A stretch of DNA of 64,000 nucleotides, taken from positions 29,781,209 through 29,845,208 of the forward strand of contig NC_030858.1 of NCBI RefSeq assembly GCF_000208745.1. The letters are read 5' to 3'. Under the pieces are notes generated by a model. The model was not told the origin of the DNA, searched no databases, and saw nothing but the letters and a program-made list of their open reading frames with translations. Below are positions 36,755 through 47,891 of the stretch, piece by piece (position 1 is the first letter of the stretch; each line of letters opens with the position of its first letter). Source of the DNA: Theobroma cacao. Lineage: Eukaryota; Streptophyta; Magnoliopsida; Malvales; Malvaceae. The position numbers and the translations under genes are program-made.

Positions 36755-38561
36755 CTACTTGAAGAACTCCATGACCCAACAGTTACAAACGAAACACTCA
36801 TATCTGATGCCACTAAATCCAGCCATAGTTGCCAAGGCTTCCAATTCTGGCTTTGTCCGTTCCTTCCCTCCCGGATTCTGAGTCATCATAACCACATCTA
36901 GTTCTGAATTGGCTTTCGAAGCCGCATTACTCTCGGGTAATACTGGAAGGACAGAATCAATCACAATTACTTTTCCATCATCCGGAATGGCTTTGTAACA
37001 GTTCTTTAATAGCTTCAAACAATGATCATCGCTCCAGTCATGAAGTATCCACTACAAAATTTGCAAGCTGTACCATTAATCTATTATCTCATTTGCGGGG
37101 TGGTTTACTCGTACTTTTTTTTTTTTTGGTTAGAAATGATTCAGCCATTACTCAATTTTGCTTATGAAGGAAATAAAAAATATATAAAATTATACAAATA
37201 TAACTGCAAACGATACTCACCTTCATAAAAACGGTATCTCCTTTAGGAACACTTTTAAACATATCTCCCCCAACATGTTCAACGCCTGCTATGTTGAGTT
37301 GCCTTGTTAGTATAATTTAAACAGTTTAAAGTCCTATTAAGCAAACAATGCATGACATCGAGCATCAATTGTCAATTAAGTCAACTGAGATTTAACTTTG
37401 CAGATTATTTCTGCTTCAATCGATTCAATTATTTTTCTATGAGGTCCCATTCATGGTGTGATATGTGTGGAACAAACAATTAGCTGAGTATATATAGGCA
37501 GAAATCTTACCAGGGTAGGCCGGGGCATGTCGTATAACATGGGGCTGGTCGAAATTGATCCCCTTAATGGAAGGGTATTTGGAAGTGATGATGCGAAGGG
37601 TAACTCCAAGACCACCACCAACATCAACCAATTGGCTGAGGTGTTCAAAGCCCTTGTAGGCCTCCAGGATCTTCTTCATGACAATAGTGGTTTGATTCAT
37701 CATTGCAGTATTGAAAATTTTGTTGAACCTTGGGTCCTTGCCTGGGTATTCAAACGCGTGCGTTCCATGGACCCTGTTAAATGGAATTCCTCCTTCAAGA
37801 ATTGCATCCTTCAGTTGGCACCTAGCAGTGAATTCCAATGTAGGAATTATCACCTAACTTGTAGCGGATGAAAATTTCTTGAATAGTTTAGCCTTTTCAC
37901 TTTTGTCTTATTTTTAATTATTTATATTTTTTTGGCATAATATGTAATTATTGGGACAACTATATTGGGATAGAAATGTCAAATGTTGGGACAGATTGTT
38001 GAAAAGAAGTATTTTTCTTTCAATTAATATGTATATTGTTACCGTTTGAACTCTGTACCTGAAATTAGATTGTTATTTCAATCCAGCCAAGAAAAGTAGA
38101 GAGAAAGGTAAAAAGAAAGTGGAAACACACCAGCTATCAAGAAAGATCTTGTCCTGAACCAAGGACACCAAAGGAGCCAATGAAACACCGTCTTCATTTC
38201 TAATGAAGAATTTGGTCACAGGCGTCAAACTATAGAGCCTCTGCGGGGAATCACCCTGTTCAACAACAGCCAGAGAGCAGGCAAGAACGCTGTGGCTGGC
38301 TAGAAGTCTAAGTATGCTGTCCAGCATCATGGGCGCATCTGGGTTCTGGGTTGGTAAGTGAGCTCCTATCTCTTGCGGGGATAGCTTGGCATCTGGACCA
38401 GCTTTCGCTATGATCTCAAAGATTTCCAGCTGAATTGCCGCATGTAAAGACATTGGCAACGCAGTGGAATTGACAAGTTGCATGGCACATGAAAAACTTT
38501 CTTCATCTTGCTCTGAATGGTCGTTGTTGCCATGAAACTGGGTTTCTACTGAATATCCCAT
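36755..38561 (-). CDS. COMT-A: caffeic acid 3-O-methyltransferase-like, four exons, intact
   Basis: Exons (minus strand): 38561-38131, 37821-37511, 37285-37221, 37051-36755; all introns are GT-AG and phases join without a break, giving about 367 residues, normal for plant COMT (about 365). The start is the ATG of MGYSVETQ. Domains: an N-terminal dimerisation domain ([29 protein letters not shown]), then the SAM-binding fold with [12 protein letters not shown] and [10 protein letters not shown]. Catalytic His is in [11 protein letters not shown]. The first catalytic Glu of the family is replaced by Asp (VIVIDSVLP); the second is kept (NPGGKE). Family role: SAM-dependent methylation of a hydroxyl on a phenylpropanoid or similar phenol, in the cytosol. 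Several substrate-pocket positions differ from lignin COMT (EYPGKD for EYHG; NQTT for DHST), so a non-lignin substrate is possible. It is tandemly related to the copies at 44978-47600 and 49567-51563. Confidence 0.9.
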
Positions 38562-38988
38562 TGAATTGCACAGGCTTTTCTGCCCGATGAAACTCTGGTG
38601 TGATAGACTTAAAAGATCGATATTGGAATTGAAAGGTGCATGCCCCGTTGTCTGGGATTTCCAATAAATAGTGTAAAGCCAAAACAATTTTCCAAAGAAT
38701 GGTCATAAAGGGGACCCATCACGGACTCACGCGCCTCAATATTTTCCCTATAAAAATTACAAATGAACCACAGTGATGACGTAGAGCCGTAGAAGGGTGG
38801 TCGTTTGGAGTTAGCGGCACCACGCCGTCTATTCACCCAAACGTCAGCTACTCAGAGATAATTCAGATTTGTCCATTATTTCAACCGTCTCATTTTTATT
38901 TAAATTATGTTTTTTAAAACATTTAATATTTTTATTTCCTATATACTTTCTTTATTTCAAATTAATGTTCATTTTCATTTTTATCAAT
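38562..38988. other. COMT-A promoter region
   Basis: Upstream sequence of COMT-A. Minus strand TATTTATT at 38663-38670 is the only TATA-like box at a plausible distance (about 100 bp before the ATG). The region 38700-38850 is relatively GC-rich and contains a CACGCG-like stretch; beyond 38870 it becomes AT-rich and abuts the Copia LTR at 38989. Confidence 0.35.
38663..38670 (-). promoter_or_regulatory. Candidate TATA box of COMT-A
   Basis: TATTTATT on the minus strand, 102 bp before the start codon, leaving room for a 5' UTR of about 70 bp. It is a weak match, chosen by position only. Confidence 0.3.
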
Positions 38989-39240
38989 TGTAAAAAATAA
39001 AATGTCTCAAAAGAATACTATCAGGAAAACCTTATTGTATTTAACAATGAAAATATAAAAAGACTATTTATAGAGATAATTCATCTTAATCCTACTTATA
39101 ATGTAAATAAAGTAAATAAGGTAGTATTCTAATTCTAAACTTTCTTGGAGTGCAAGTTAAAGAAAAAGACAAAAAAGAAAGATTACATAAGGAAATAATT
39201 ATACAAATAAAATAAAAGATCCTAAATTAATTCTCTTTTA
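38989..39240 (-). repeat. 3' LTR of the rearranged Copia element
   Basis: About 252 bp, starting tgtaaaaaataaaatg on the plus strand. The minus strand next to its right end reads CCAACTTGAGAGGAG, the typical Copia polypurine tract. Confidence 0.7.
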
Positions 39241-39249
39241 CTCCTCTCA

Positions 39250-39794
39250 AGTTGGAGTATGAAAATTGGAAATGCCCAACTTGCCCAATAAAGCTTGAAA
39301 TCGCCCCCGACCAAGTGCTTTGGTGAATATGCTTGCCAATTGATTTTGAGATGAAATTAGTTAGGGTAATAAAATTTTGGACTAAATATGATTGAAATGG
39401 TAGTTTATTTCAATATGCTTGGTGTGCTCATGAAAAACTGAATTAGCTGCAATATGTAGTACTACCCAACTGTCACAAAATAAAGAAATTGGATATGGAT
39501 ATGATACTCCCAAATCAAATAGGAGTTGAAGAAGCCAAACAATCTCATTTGCAATAAAAGATCCTTGATAGGTAAATGTAAATAATGAATAATCTAATGG
39601 AGAATTCTAAAGACGACAAACACGGTGCTCCCTCTATTTGGGAAAGCTCTAAGGAATCTTCATGTAGACTTCCTCTTCAAGATTGCCATACAAAAAGGCA
39701 TTCTTGACATTTCATTGATGGAGTTCCCAAATGCGCATTGAAACAAGCGATCATGAGATAAGATAATCTGCAAATGAGATGTCTCAATGTGACG
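39250..39794 (-). pseudogene. Copia RNase H and early RT fragments
   Basis: The minus strand carries a decayed NQLA-x-IFTKALGRGRF C-terminal motif (about 39380-39300), preceded by [19 protein letters not shown] and [19 protein letters not shown] (about 39570-39400), diagnostic of Copia RNase H. Further upstream (39760-39620) is MPFCMAILKRKST followed by FLRAFPNRGSTV, a diverged AFLHGDLEEEVYM-type early RT block. These two parts are normally several hundred codons apart, so an internal deletion has joined them. The region also has stops. Confidence 0.7.
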
Positions 39795-40780
39795 TGTCTG
39801 TAGCCTAATGATGTATAATCCAAGGGTGTGTGGCCTTCGAGTGTTAGGCGTTCTCGTATAAGACCTTCTGGGGTGTGTCTCTCTTGTACGAGGCCTTCAG
39901 GTTTACGGACATTTCGATCGAGACTCTCTGGTGTCTAGCCCATGGGTATGTGGTCTAGGTGTGCACAACACTCTCGTGCACAACCATTTAAGGTGCACCT
40001 ATAGTGCACGTGCCCTCCCAAGGTGCAAATTGAATATGCGTGATTCACGAGCTAGAGGCTCTCGAGTATGTGTAGTCCATGCATGTTTTCCTTTCATGTG
40101 CTACCCATGCGCCTGCTTTCTGGCCGCACTGCATGTGCATGTTCCAAGTATAAGCGGCTATGTTACATGCAGCCCCTTGTCATAAGGGTACAATCTGTGT
40201 GACCCACTATCGTGAGGGTCGTGTCCACTCACACTTCTAGCCTGCGAGCTCTTGGTGAACACAACCTACGCGCACTCCTTACGCATGCACCGGCACTCAA
40301 GTGTGCAGTCTTCTCACGTTCTTACTACTCATGCACGATCTTGGTGCATCAGGTTGGTGTGCCAGGATTATCGATCCATGTTGTGCTACAAGGCTCATCT
40401 AGGTGTGCCCTGCCTGTGCGACTTAGCTCTACAAGTGTGTGGGGTGTTTAAAAACCCCTAATTGATGGTGGCTTGACATTAGTTGACGATGGGACTCCAA
40501 GTAATGTTACCCGAAGGTTTTGATTTGTGTCTCTATGGCATGTGCAGCACAAGTGTGTATTGCTGGTTTGAGCCCTCCATTAAGTTGAACTAGTCATGGA
40601 TTCGTGAACTGTGACATTCTCCCCCACTTGATTTAAGCAATACCCTCATTGCCTCGTGGTCTTTCTCTACCTCAAGTCTTCTTCAAGGTCCCCATTAGCT
40701 TCGTGGGTTTGTTTAAGACAACTCCTCATTGGTTGTCTTGGGAACACTTCCAATTTTGGATGTATTCGATCGTGCGCATG
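39795..40780 (-). mobile_element. 3' end and LTR of a chromovirus-type Gypsy element
   Basis: The minus strand has AAGTGGGGGAGAATG (about 40630-40616), the well-known polypurine tract ending used by plant chromoviruses and related Gypsy elements, followed by TGTCACAGTTCACG, the LTR start. The LTR runs from 40615 to about 39795 (TGTCTGTAG on the plus strand), about 820 bp. It is clearly more GC-rich than its surroundings and full of short CACTCTCGTGCACAA-like runs. The 40640-40780 stretch is the tail of the element's internal region. The open frames over this region (39931-40461) are LTR sequence, not genes. Confidence 0.6.
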
Positions 40781-40781
40781 T

Positions 40782-40962
40782 CTAGCTTAATGCAATACCT
40801 GCCGGAGAAAGTACCACTTCAATTCCAAGAAAATACTTTAGTTTGCCAAGATCCTTTATGTGAAAATTTGCATCCAAATAATGTTTCAGCTTATAAATGT
40901 GATCGAAATTGTTCCCTATTATGATGGCATCATCAACATATATGAGAATTGCAACCCATTCA
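40782..40962 (-). pseudogene. Copia reverse transcriptase fragment with the YVDD box
   Basis: Reads WVAILIYVDDAIIIGNN then HYLDANFHIKDLGKLKYFLG, unmistakable Copia RT, ending SPAGIALS at the junction with the chromovirus end. The YVDD catalytic box is intact. Upstream coding sequence is replaced by minisatellite DNA from about 40963. Confidence 0.85.
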
Positions 40963-41140
40963 TCAAATCCTCCAAGTACAATCTTTAAAATCTCCGAGTA
41001 AGCAATTTTCAAATCTTTCAAGTACAATCTTCAAAATCTCCAAGTAAGCATTTTCAAATCCTTCAGATACAATATTCAAAGTCTCCGAGTAAGTAATTTT
41101 CAAATCGTCTTGGTGTAATCTTCAAAATCTTTGAGTAAGC
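40963..41140. repeat. Minisatellite, about 57-bp unit, three copies
   Basis: Units carry aagtacaatcttcaaaatct + ccgagtaagcattttcaaat. The aaaatctccgagtaag core is shared with the second tandem repeat of the Ogre element at 31870-32275. Confidence 0.75.
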
Positions 41141-41149
41141 ATTGGATCC

Positions 41150-41340
41150 AAGATTGGAAATCCCCGAAATGGATATCTAGTTTTTCTATCGATCCATTGA
41201 TGAATCCTTAGATCTAAGATTAGAAATCTTCGAAATTGACATCAAGTTTTGCTATCGATCCATCCATGAGTCTTTAGATCTAAGATTGAAAATCCCCGAA
41301 ATTGACATCAAGTTTTGCTATCGATCCATACATGAACAAT
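41150..41340. repeat. Minisatellite, about 62-bp unit, three copies
   Basis: Each unit contains gatctaagattgaaaatccc, cgaaattgacatcaagtttt and gctatcgatccatcatga-like sequence. The first copy is the most diverged. It is adjacent to the previous array but has a different unit. Confidence 0.75.
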
Positions 41341-42125
41341 GCGAGATGTACAAATAATTAGCTCTAAGTGAAACAAAGATCAAGCCTGGATGATCAGATG
41401 GATGCTAATAGAATGGGGATTTAGAATCAATTGTGATGTTTTGCACATTCGCAACTGGCATGAAACCCTCCTAAACAGCAAATGGCTATTCTCAAACATA
41501 TATAATGCATGACAATGTACAAATCAGAATTTAATCCCTTTTGTTAATTTTTCTAAACACAGAATCATTCCATTTCAAATGCATATCAAACCTTACCTTA
41601 GTTGCTCACACAACTGCAAACTTGAAACCATGTTTGATGTAGACTTATTAAATCAGAATTGGAGCCACATATATTTTACCTCAATTACTCCTTGAAGCGT
41701 AAACTCATTTATATCTCAAATGTGTAAAAATAACCAACTCGCCAGAATATATTGCATGCATAGCAAGACATATCAAATTATGTAAACCACAATATAAGAG
41801 TGGTCCTCCCTAGAAAATATCAAAATAATCATCCAATGATCAGCCAATGGTATAACAAATCACGTGTAGCATCAAAATAGTTGACGAAAACAAATCATGC
41901 ATGACGCCGAAGCAGCCAACAAAGAACAAATTACGTAGTGCCGAAATAGCTAACGAAAAACAAATGATGTGCGACACCAAAGCAACCGACGAAAAACAAA
42001 TCACATATGGTGCTGAAGCAACCGACAGAGAACAAATCATGAGGAAAAGACATCACTCTACCACAACTAGATCAATGCTATGGTTTAAAAGAAAAGAGCT
42101 CAGTTAGGAACCTGCTCTAATATCA
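41341..42125. other. Internal Copia DNA with a minisatellite at about 41870-42045
   Basis: No coding domain was recognised. From about 41870 there are four diverged copies of a 36-39-bp unit (cgaagcaaccgac + gaaaaacaaatcat). The open frames here on both strands arise from the repeat. The right end abuts the decayed primer-binding site at 42110-42125. Confidence 0.5.
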
Positions 42126-42375
42126 TGAAAAATAAAATGTCCCAAGAATGGAATCAAGAAAATCTTGTTTAATTTAACAATGAAACATAAAGAGACTATT
42201 TATAGAGATAGTCTATCCTAAACTTACTTGTAACGCAAATAAAGTAAATAAGGAAGTATTCTAAGCCTAAACTTCTTTGGAGTGTAAATAAAGTAAAAAG
42301 ATAATAATGAAAGATTAAAAAAGAAAATAATATGTGAAAATAAAATACAAGATCCTAAGTTAAGTCTTCTTAAAA
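42126..42375 (-). repeat. 5' LTR of the rearranged Copia element
   Basis: About 250 bp; begins tgaaaaataaaatgtccc on the plus strand. It is the partner of the repeat at 38989-39240, with which it shares most of its length. Confidence 0.7.
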
Positions 42376-43323
42376 TCAAAACAAAAATAATTTAGACTAC
42401 TATTTATTATAATATTGTTTGTAAATTAAAATTCAAAATATAACTTTTGTAATATTTAAATTGCAAACTTTAGAAATTTTATTTTTTGAGAAATTTTAAT
42501 TTCACAAAATATCATAAAAACTTATTATCAAAATTAATTGATTTTGATAAAAAAAAATGTGAATATTCAATTTGAATGGGAGAGAATTTTTTTTTTGAAG
42601 AGTGGGAGAGAATGTTTTTAAATAACTTTTTACGATTTCCTTAATATAAAAACTATAGTTTTAAAAAATTAAAAATTTAATTTTTAATCTTTATGAAAGT
42701 CAAATATAGACAAAAAATTAAAGACGAAGAGAGTGACTATTTTCTAAAGCTTAAATCGGTCCTTTCTTACACTCAAGAATTTGGTTTAATAATAAGCGCA
42801 AATATTTTCGTATAAAAAAAACAAATCCCTATCCCGATTAATTTATTTATAGACACTTATGTATTATAACAAATTCGTTCATCAGAACCGGGAAGCATGA
42901 TTCTTGTCAAGTCAAGTCACCTCAATTACATGAGTACGCCAGTCCATTAACGGTGCTTTATTAATTTGGAGACGAAAGTCCTGGGGTTTAATTGAAATGC
43001 CGGGCATGCTTTAAGTAAGGACAAAACAATGCTAAAGTTTAATCAACAAATAAATAGACAAAGGGAAATGCATGCTGCTTTCGTCAGTACGTTGGAAAAT
43101 TTCAGTAAATTTGAACTTTAGTGGTAGGAAAGTCTAGCCGTCGTCGACTTAATTTAGTGCTAGGAATTTTTACTTCAATTTAAATTTAATAATTAGATGA
43201 GAATCTGTTTGGGTTAGTAGGATTAGGAAAGCATGTGTTGTAGCCTTCAACTAAACAATAATAAAGTAATTGCACAACAAGCATTATTCTATTTTATCCT
43301 TTCCTGTTCTTTTGCTAGCTAAT
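42376..43323. other. Intergenic DNA between the Copia element and the solo LTR
   Basis: AT-rich until about 42700, then of more balanced composition. No gene, RNA gene or repeat was recognised. Confidence 0.4.
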
Positions 43324-44900
43324 TGATAACTCTATTATATAGAGTTATCATGTTATATTTTGTTTGATAAAATGATTAAGTCTTTGAATTTAGGTAAAAA
43401 TTCTAAATTTTTTTTTCTTTAATTAATTATTGTCTGATTGAGCTAATTTACTTCAAAAGTTATTTTAGTTCATTTGTATGGTAAAAATGTCTATTTTTAG
43501 CTATAACTGAATTAGTTCTTATGTTTTTAAGATTATCAAAACAGAAAGGGTCAAGAGGCAAAGAATTGTACAAATTAGCCAAGTGCAGACTTCACCAAAT
43601 ATGTTACGATATTTCAGACATAACTTGAGTTACAGAATTCCAATCAATGTGATTTTTAGACCATTAGAAAGCTAAGAGGAAGTTCTACAACTTTCACGTA
43701 ATCATGTCACCCAGTTCAGATTATAACATGATCAAAATCGCGTTAGAAGTAGCCAAACTGTAGTAGCTCTGCACTAGGCAACTTGAAGAGCCAAGAATAT
43801 ATGTTCCCCACACAAGTCAGAAAGTTTGGCGCCGCAACACCAAACTAGCCTCAGCACTAAGGTAAACAGAAGGTTTGGCACCATAGCACCAACACGAACT
43901 TAAAACATCTCAGCCTTCAATTTTTTTTATCAAATGGCTATAATAGAGGTATAAAAGGTAGATTTTTTGTTCAAAAAAACGAAGGTGGAGAAATGTTTTG
44001 GGGAGAAAAGGAAGCTTTCTACAAGAGAGGAAAGGGGGAGAAATCATGAAAGATTGGGTTCCATCAGCTACAACAGCTCATTTCTTGCACTTGTTTTCTC
44101 TTTCTCTCTCTACCTTTTATTGTTGAAATGATTTATATTTAGAGTATATTAAACTTTGCTATAAATAAGATGAGCTAAGTAGCTTTTATCTAGGATTTTG
44201 GTGGATTTATACATATAACTTCAATTAATTGTTGCTCTTTTAATTATTTTGAATGGGTGTGTTGATGCTTATTCAAATTAGAAATTTATTGACCATTGAT
44301 TGCTTGATCACCAATTGAATGAGTGTGGTATCTAGATAAGGCTTGACAAAGTTAATTTAGATTATACTTAGGTTTGGATAATATGTGTTCATATCACTTA
44401 AAAATTAAGCGCCCTAATTAGTAACTAGGGTAGACATATGCCTAAATACCACATATAGTCTAAATAGAAATTGTGCCTAAAGAACCCAGTTTAATTAAAT
44501 TCTATAAACATATAGGGACCTAATTAATCTAGGCAATTGTACGAACACCTAGACATAGGATTGTACAAGCATTAGGATTTTGGACTAGCATAAACCCCCT
44601 ATTGAATTAAGTAATTAGAGAAATAATAATCCAAGTGAAATGTTGAATGAAACCATAATCCTAGACTTTAGTCCATTGAATATTCATTAAATTCTACTTG
44701 CAATCTTTAGTTTAATTTTCGATAGTTAAGTTTAAGATTTATTTTAATTCTTAAATCTTGATTTGCTTGGATAAAATTGGTTTGTTTTAATGTTAGTATT
44801 TAGCAACAATTATTACACATACTACCTTGAGAAACGATACTTTCTTATTGCTATATTACTTGTTACGGCACATGCACTTGTGTGTGTAAAAATACCAACA
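43324..44900. repeat. Probable solo LTR
   Basis: The segment starts TGATAACTC and ends ATACCAACA, giving TG...CA ends. Flanking pentamers are CTAAT (43319-43323) and CTAAC (44901-44905), four of five identical, as expected of a target duplication. Its content (cacaagtcagaaagtttggc; ccttgagaaacgatactttc; gttacggcacatgcacttg near the 3' end) resembles long LTRs of plant Gypsy (Athila-like) elements by recollection. No primer-binding site, polypurine tract or coding domain lies next to it, so an LTR-LTR recombination product is the simplest reading. Confidence 0.55.
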
Positions 44901-45035
44901 CTAACTAGCTAGACAAAACCTCAACCCAAGTATTTGAAACTTAAGAGCTAATTTTTCAAAATGGTGTAAGAATGGATCTACTTGGACTCCATGACCTAAA
45001 AGTTATGAACAAAACACTCATATATGATGCAAGCA

Positions 45036-45945
45036 GGAGTAAGCAGAATTTAGTCAAAATCAATTTAATCGAATTAATCGATGAAATTCAATTACTATGA
45101 GTTAGTTAATTTGGATAAGTTGATTAAGTCGAGTCGATTGGATCAAAAAATTTTGAAGTCGATTAATCAACTTTGGATTTAATTTTTTTCTTACATGTAT
45201 GCACTCATACAAATTTTCTATACTTATATATGAATAAAGGGTTCAGATTTAGTCATCAAGAAATCAAAAAACAAAAAATAAAATTCAAGTAATTAATAAC
45301 TATATTCAAATTTTTAATAAAAAATTAATTTATATATAATTTAGTAATGTTACTATAGTATAATATTTAACAATATACTTTATAGAGTATACTTATTAAT
45401 ATATTAATATAACATATATTAAAAAGTAATATATACTATATATTACTATATGTTAACAATATATTATATTAATATTATAGTACAGTATATACATTAAAAA
45501 TATATACTAATATATAGTATAGTAATATATATTAAAAATTTATACTAACAATATAGCAAAACATTAAAAAGTATTAAATTATATTAGTATTATACCATTC
45601 AATTACATACGATGATGAAATAGGATAAAATTCAATTACATATATTAATAACCCATCTTCTATATAATTTGTAGATTTCATATTTGAAATCTTAAAAAAA
45701 TTATGATTTAAAAAAATAAAAATTAATTAATTTTTTTTCCAAAACAAGTTATATTAATCATAAAACAAGTACAATGTCAACAATTTTTCAGGAAAACTTA
45801 TTAAATAAATTTAGAAAGTTTGGTTAACGGTTAACGATTGAAGGGTGAAATTCGATCAGTTCAATTAAAATTCTAAAAAAAGTTGATTAAGTTGAATAAT
45901 TACCAAATTAATTGAGTTAACCAAATACTCACACTCTTATTGCAG
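45036..45945. mobile_element. Probable MITE at the 5' side of the LINE insertion
   Basis: The left end reads AGGAGTAAGCAGAATTTAG and the right end, in reverse complement, AAGAGTGTGAGTATTTGG: an imperfect terminal inverted repeat of about 18 bp. Inside each end are gaattaatcg and gttaacggttaacg-type stretches, then a very AT-rich core with many TATATTA words. It is non-coding, about 0.9 kb. The target duplication is unclear. Confidence 0.4.
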
Positions 45946-47372
45946 ATCAAGAGCTAGGAAAGGAGTTTGTTGATAAGCTGATATGGAAAGGTACCGCTAG
46001 CAGTAGATATATCCCCACTAGTTTTTGCAAATCAGTGCTGGTCAATAGTGGTACTTTGGTAGGAGTTTGGAGAAAATTATGGGCTGGGCCGTGCCTTTTT
46101 CAAAGTTGAGGTCTCTTCGTCTGGTAGTTGTTGAAGGGTCGTCTCCGGTCAAAGATGCTCTTGCAAGTAAAAGGATAGTGAGCGAGGTGGCAACTGTGTG
46201 TTTGCTTTGCCGTAGAGAGAAAGAATAACGGTATGCCACCTTTTCTTTTTGTGTCCAAACACTTGGTTAATTTGGGAAATGTGGTGTAATTTTAAAACCT
46301 GCAATGGAGAATTCACTATGAGCCTTTTGCTTTTTTTGAGAGCTGGTTGAGTTTTGGTGGTTGTATTAACAATGACATGATGTGGAAAATGGCGTTTTAT
46401 GCTATTATATAGACCATATGTATTATTAGAAATGATGTAATTTTTAAGGGCAAGGAATGGGATGGGGTCCAACTTTTTGAACTAATTAAGGTTAGAATGG
46501 TTTGTTGGGTTAATGTGAAATGGCCTTGTCTTAATATTTCAATTGAGGACTTGGTGAGATGTTCTATAACAAGAATAAACCCAATTGTATGGAAAGCAAA
46601 TAGAGGTGTTGTGGAATGGTCTAGACCAGAAGAGGGTTGGTTTAAGTTTGACACGGATGATGCCTCCAAAGACAATCCCAATGAAGTTGGGATCACGGGG
46701 AATATTCTCTGTGATGAGGCAGGTACGATTCTAGCCTTATTTTCTAAATCCGTTGGGTATGCTGATGCTCATCTCGAGAACTTCTTCCGGTTAAGGAGGC
46801 TGTAAATATTTATGCGGCCTCCATTTGGTGTTCTACTAATTTAGGTATTGAATGTGACTCTCTCAATATGATTAATTGGGTGCTAAACTTAGAGAACGTA
46901 CTTTGGAGAATGAGGAAAGTTGTCATCCAAATTTCTAATATCCTTAGTAGAGTACCTTTATGGGTTATCAAACATATTCCAAGATCAGCTAACCATGAGG
47001 TCGACAACTTAGCCAAAATTGGGGTGCAAAGAACAAGTGACTTCTTGTGAGTTAATTATGAAAGCAGAGGTGAGTGACTAGTGTTGCTTTGTATTTACTT
47101 GTTTGTTCCTGACTGTTCCTTGTGCAGGGTGGTCGGTTTTGACGTACAGTCTTTTGGTGGCATGTGTTTGGCTTCTTATGATTTTGTCCTGTGCTTTGGG
47201 GTGGTTGGGGTTTCCTTTTGTACAGGTTGTGGATTTTGGGGAAGGGAGGTTTCTTACCTCCAGGTGGTGTTTGGTCCTTCTGGACTCCCACTTGAAGGAG
47301 GTTATAGATGATCTGCGTCTTTTGTAATTTGCAAATTTCATATTGGAATGAAGTTCAGCTTTTCAAAAGAAA
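45946..47372 (+). mobile_element. 5'-truncated LINE (L1-like), zinc-binding and RNase H end of ORF2
   Basis: Coding remnants on the plus strand: a zf-RVT-like segment (SEVATVCLLCRREKE, about 46170-46220), then the RNase H domain of plant L1 ORF2: GWFKFDTDDASKDNPNEVGI (about 46636-46695), LALFSKSVGYADAHLEN, MINWVLNLENVLWRMRK and HIPRSANHEVDNLAKIGVQ (to about 47050). Stops and frameshifts occur around 46200-46500 and at 46803. After the end of ORF2 comes about 300 bp of 3' UTR ending cagcttttcaaaagaaaa at 47372, the typical LINE tail. Reverse transcriptase and endonuclease are missing, as in most 5'-truncated copies. Confidence 0.75.
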
Positions 47373-47600
47373 ATGCAATTAAATCCAACTTTAGTGGTCA
47401 AGGCCTCAAATTCTGATTTAGTCGGTTCCTTCCGTCCTGTATACTGAGTCATCACCACGTCTAATTCCAAATTGGCTTTTGAAGCCACATTAGTCTCGGT
47501 AACAATTGGCAAGACAGCATCAATCACAAGTACTTTTCCATTATCTGGAATGACTTTGCAACAAATTTTCAACAGCTCGAACAATGATCATCACCACAAA

Positions 47601-47845
47601 ATTTGCAAGTTATTTCATTACTGTACTATCCAATTTCTTAAAGCATTTTATTGACTAAAAAAATTAAATATATTCATTCCAACGAAGGAAGGCCAGAATA
47701 TTGCATGACTTATATTAAGCATTTCCAAATTGTATACAGTTTAATATATATATATATATATATCATATAATATATATATATAATTGGACTGTTGAAGGGA
47801 AAAGAGAGTCTGTTATTATTTTTATTTTTTTATTTNATTGAGTTT

Positions 47846-47891
<46 letters not shown>

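Larger units (their letters stand above)
38989..42375 (-). mobile_element. Ty1/Copia element, minus strand, rearranged and invaded
   Basis: Two short direct repeats bound it: the 3' LTR 38989-39240 and the 5' LTR 42126-42375. They share aaaaaataaaatgtc, tttaacaatgaaa, gactatttatagagata, taaataaagtaaataagg and caagatcctaa/aaagatcctaa blocks. The minus strand next to the 5' LTR has ATGATATTAGAGCAGG at 42125-42110, a decayed TGGTATCAGAGC primer-binding site. Coding remains: a mid-RT piece (about 40960-40782), an early-RT piece (39794-39600) and RNase H (39570-39250). The early-RT piece lies downstream of the mid-RT piece, the wrong order, and a chromovirus end sits between them. The internal region is only about 2.9 kb and filled with minisatellites. 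Confidence 0.75.
44978..47600 (-). pseudogene. COMT relic: exon 4 only, split by a retroposon insertion
   Basis: Two pieces make one exon-4 relic of the COMT family. The upstream piece, 47600-47373, encodes KVIPDNGKVLVIDAVLPIVTE ... KPTKSEFEALTTKVGF, aligned with exon 4 of COMT-A, but has lost the splice acceptor and the WILHDWS block carrying the catalytic His, and one codon near TQYTGRKE. The downstream piece, 45032-44978, gives IYECFVHNF, then a premature stop where COMT-A has Trp, then VMES-K and the normal stop. ATGCAA flanks the insertion on both sides (45027-45032 and 47373-47378). Intron 3 homology continues to about 47640. Exons 1-3 are absent. Confidence 0.85.

Noticed and set aside
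39931..40461. Overlapping open frames rich in Cys, His and Arg
   Set aside because: They fall inside a chromovirus LTR whose higher GC content and short repeats leave frames open by chance.
41840..42107. Open frames on both strands, one with membrane-like repeats
   Set aside because: They are produced by the 36-39-bp minisatellite; units stay in frame because the repeat length is near a multiple of three.
47081..47327. Plus-strand frames after the LINE RNase H
   Set aside because: They fall in the LINE 3' UTR; the coding end of ORF2 is at about 47050 and no domain follows.
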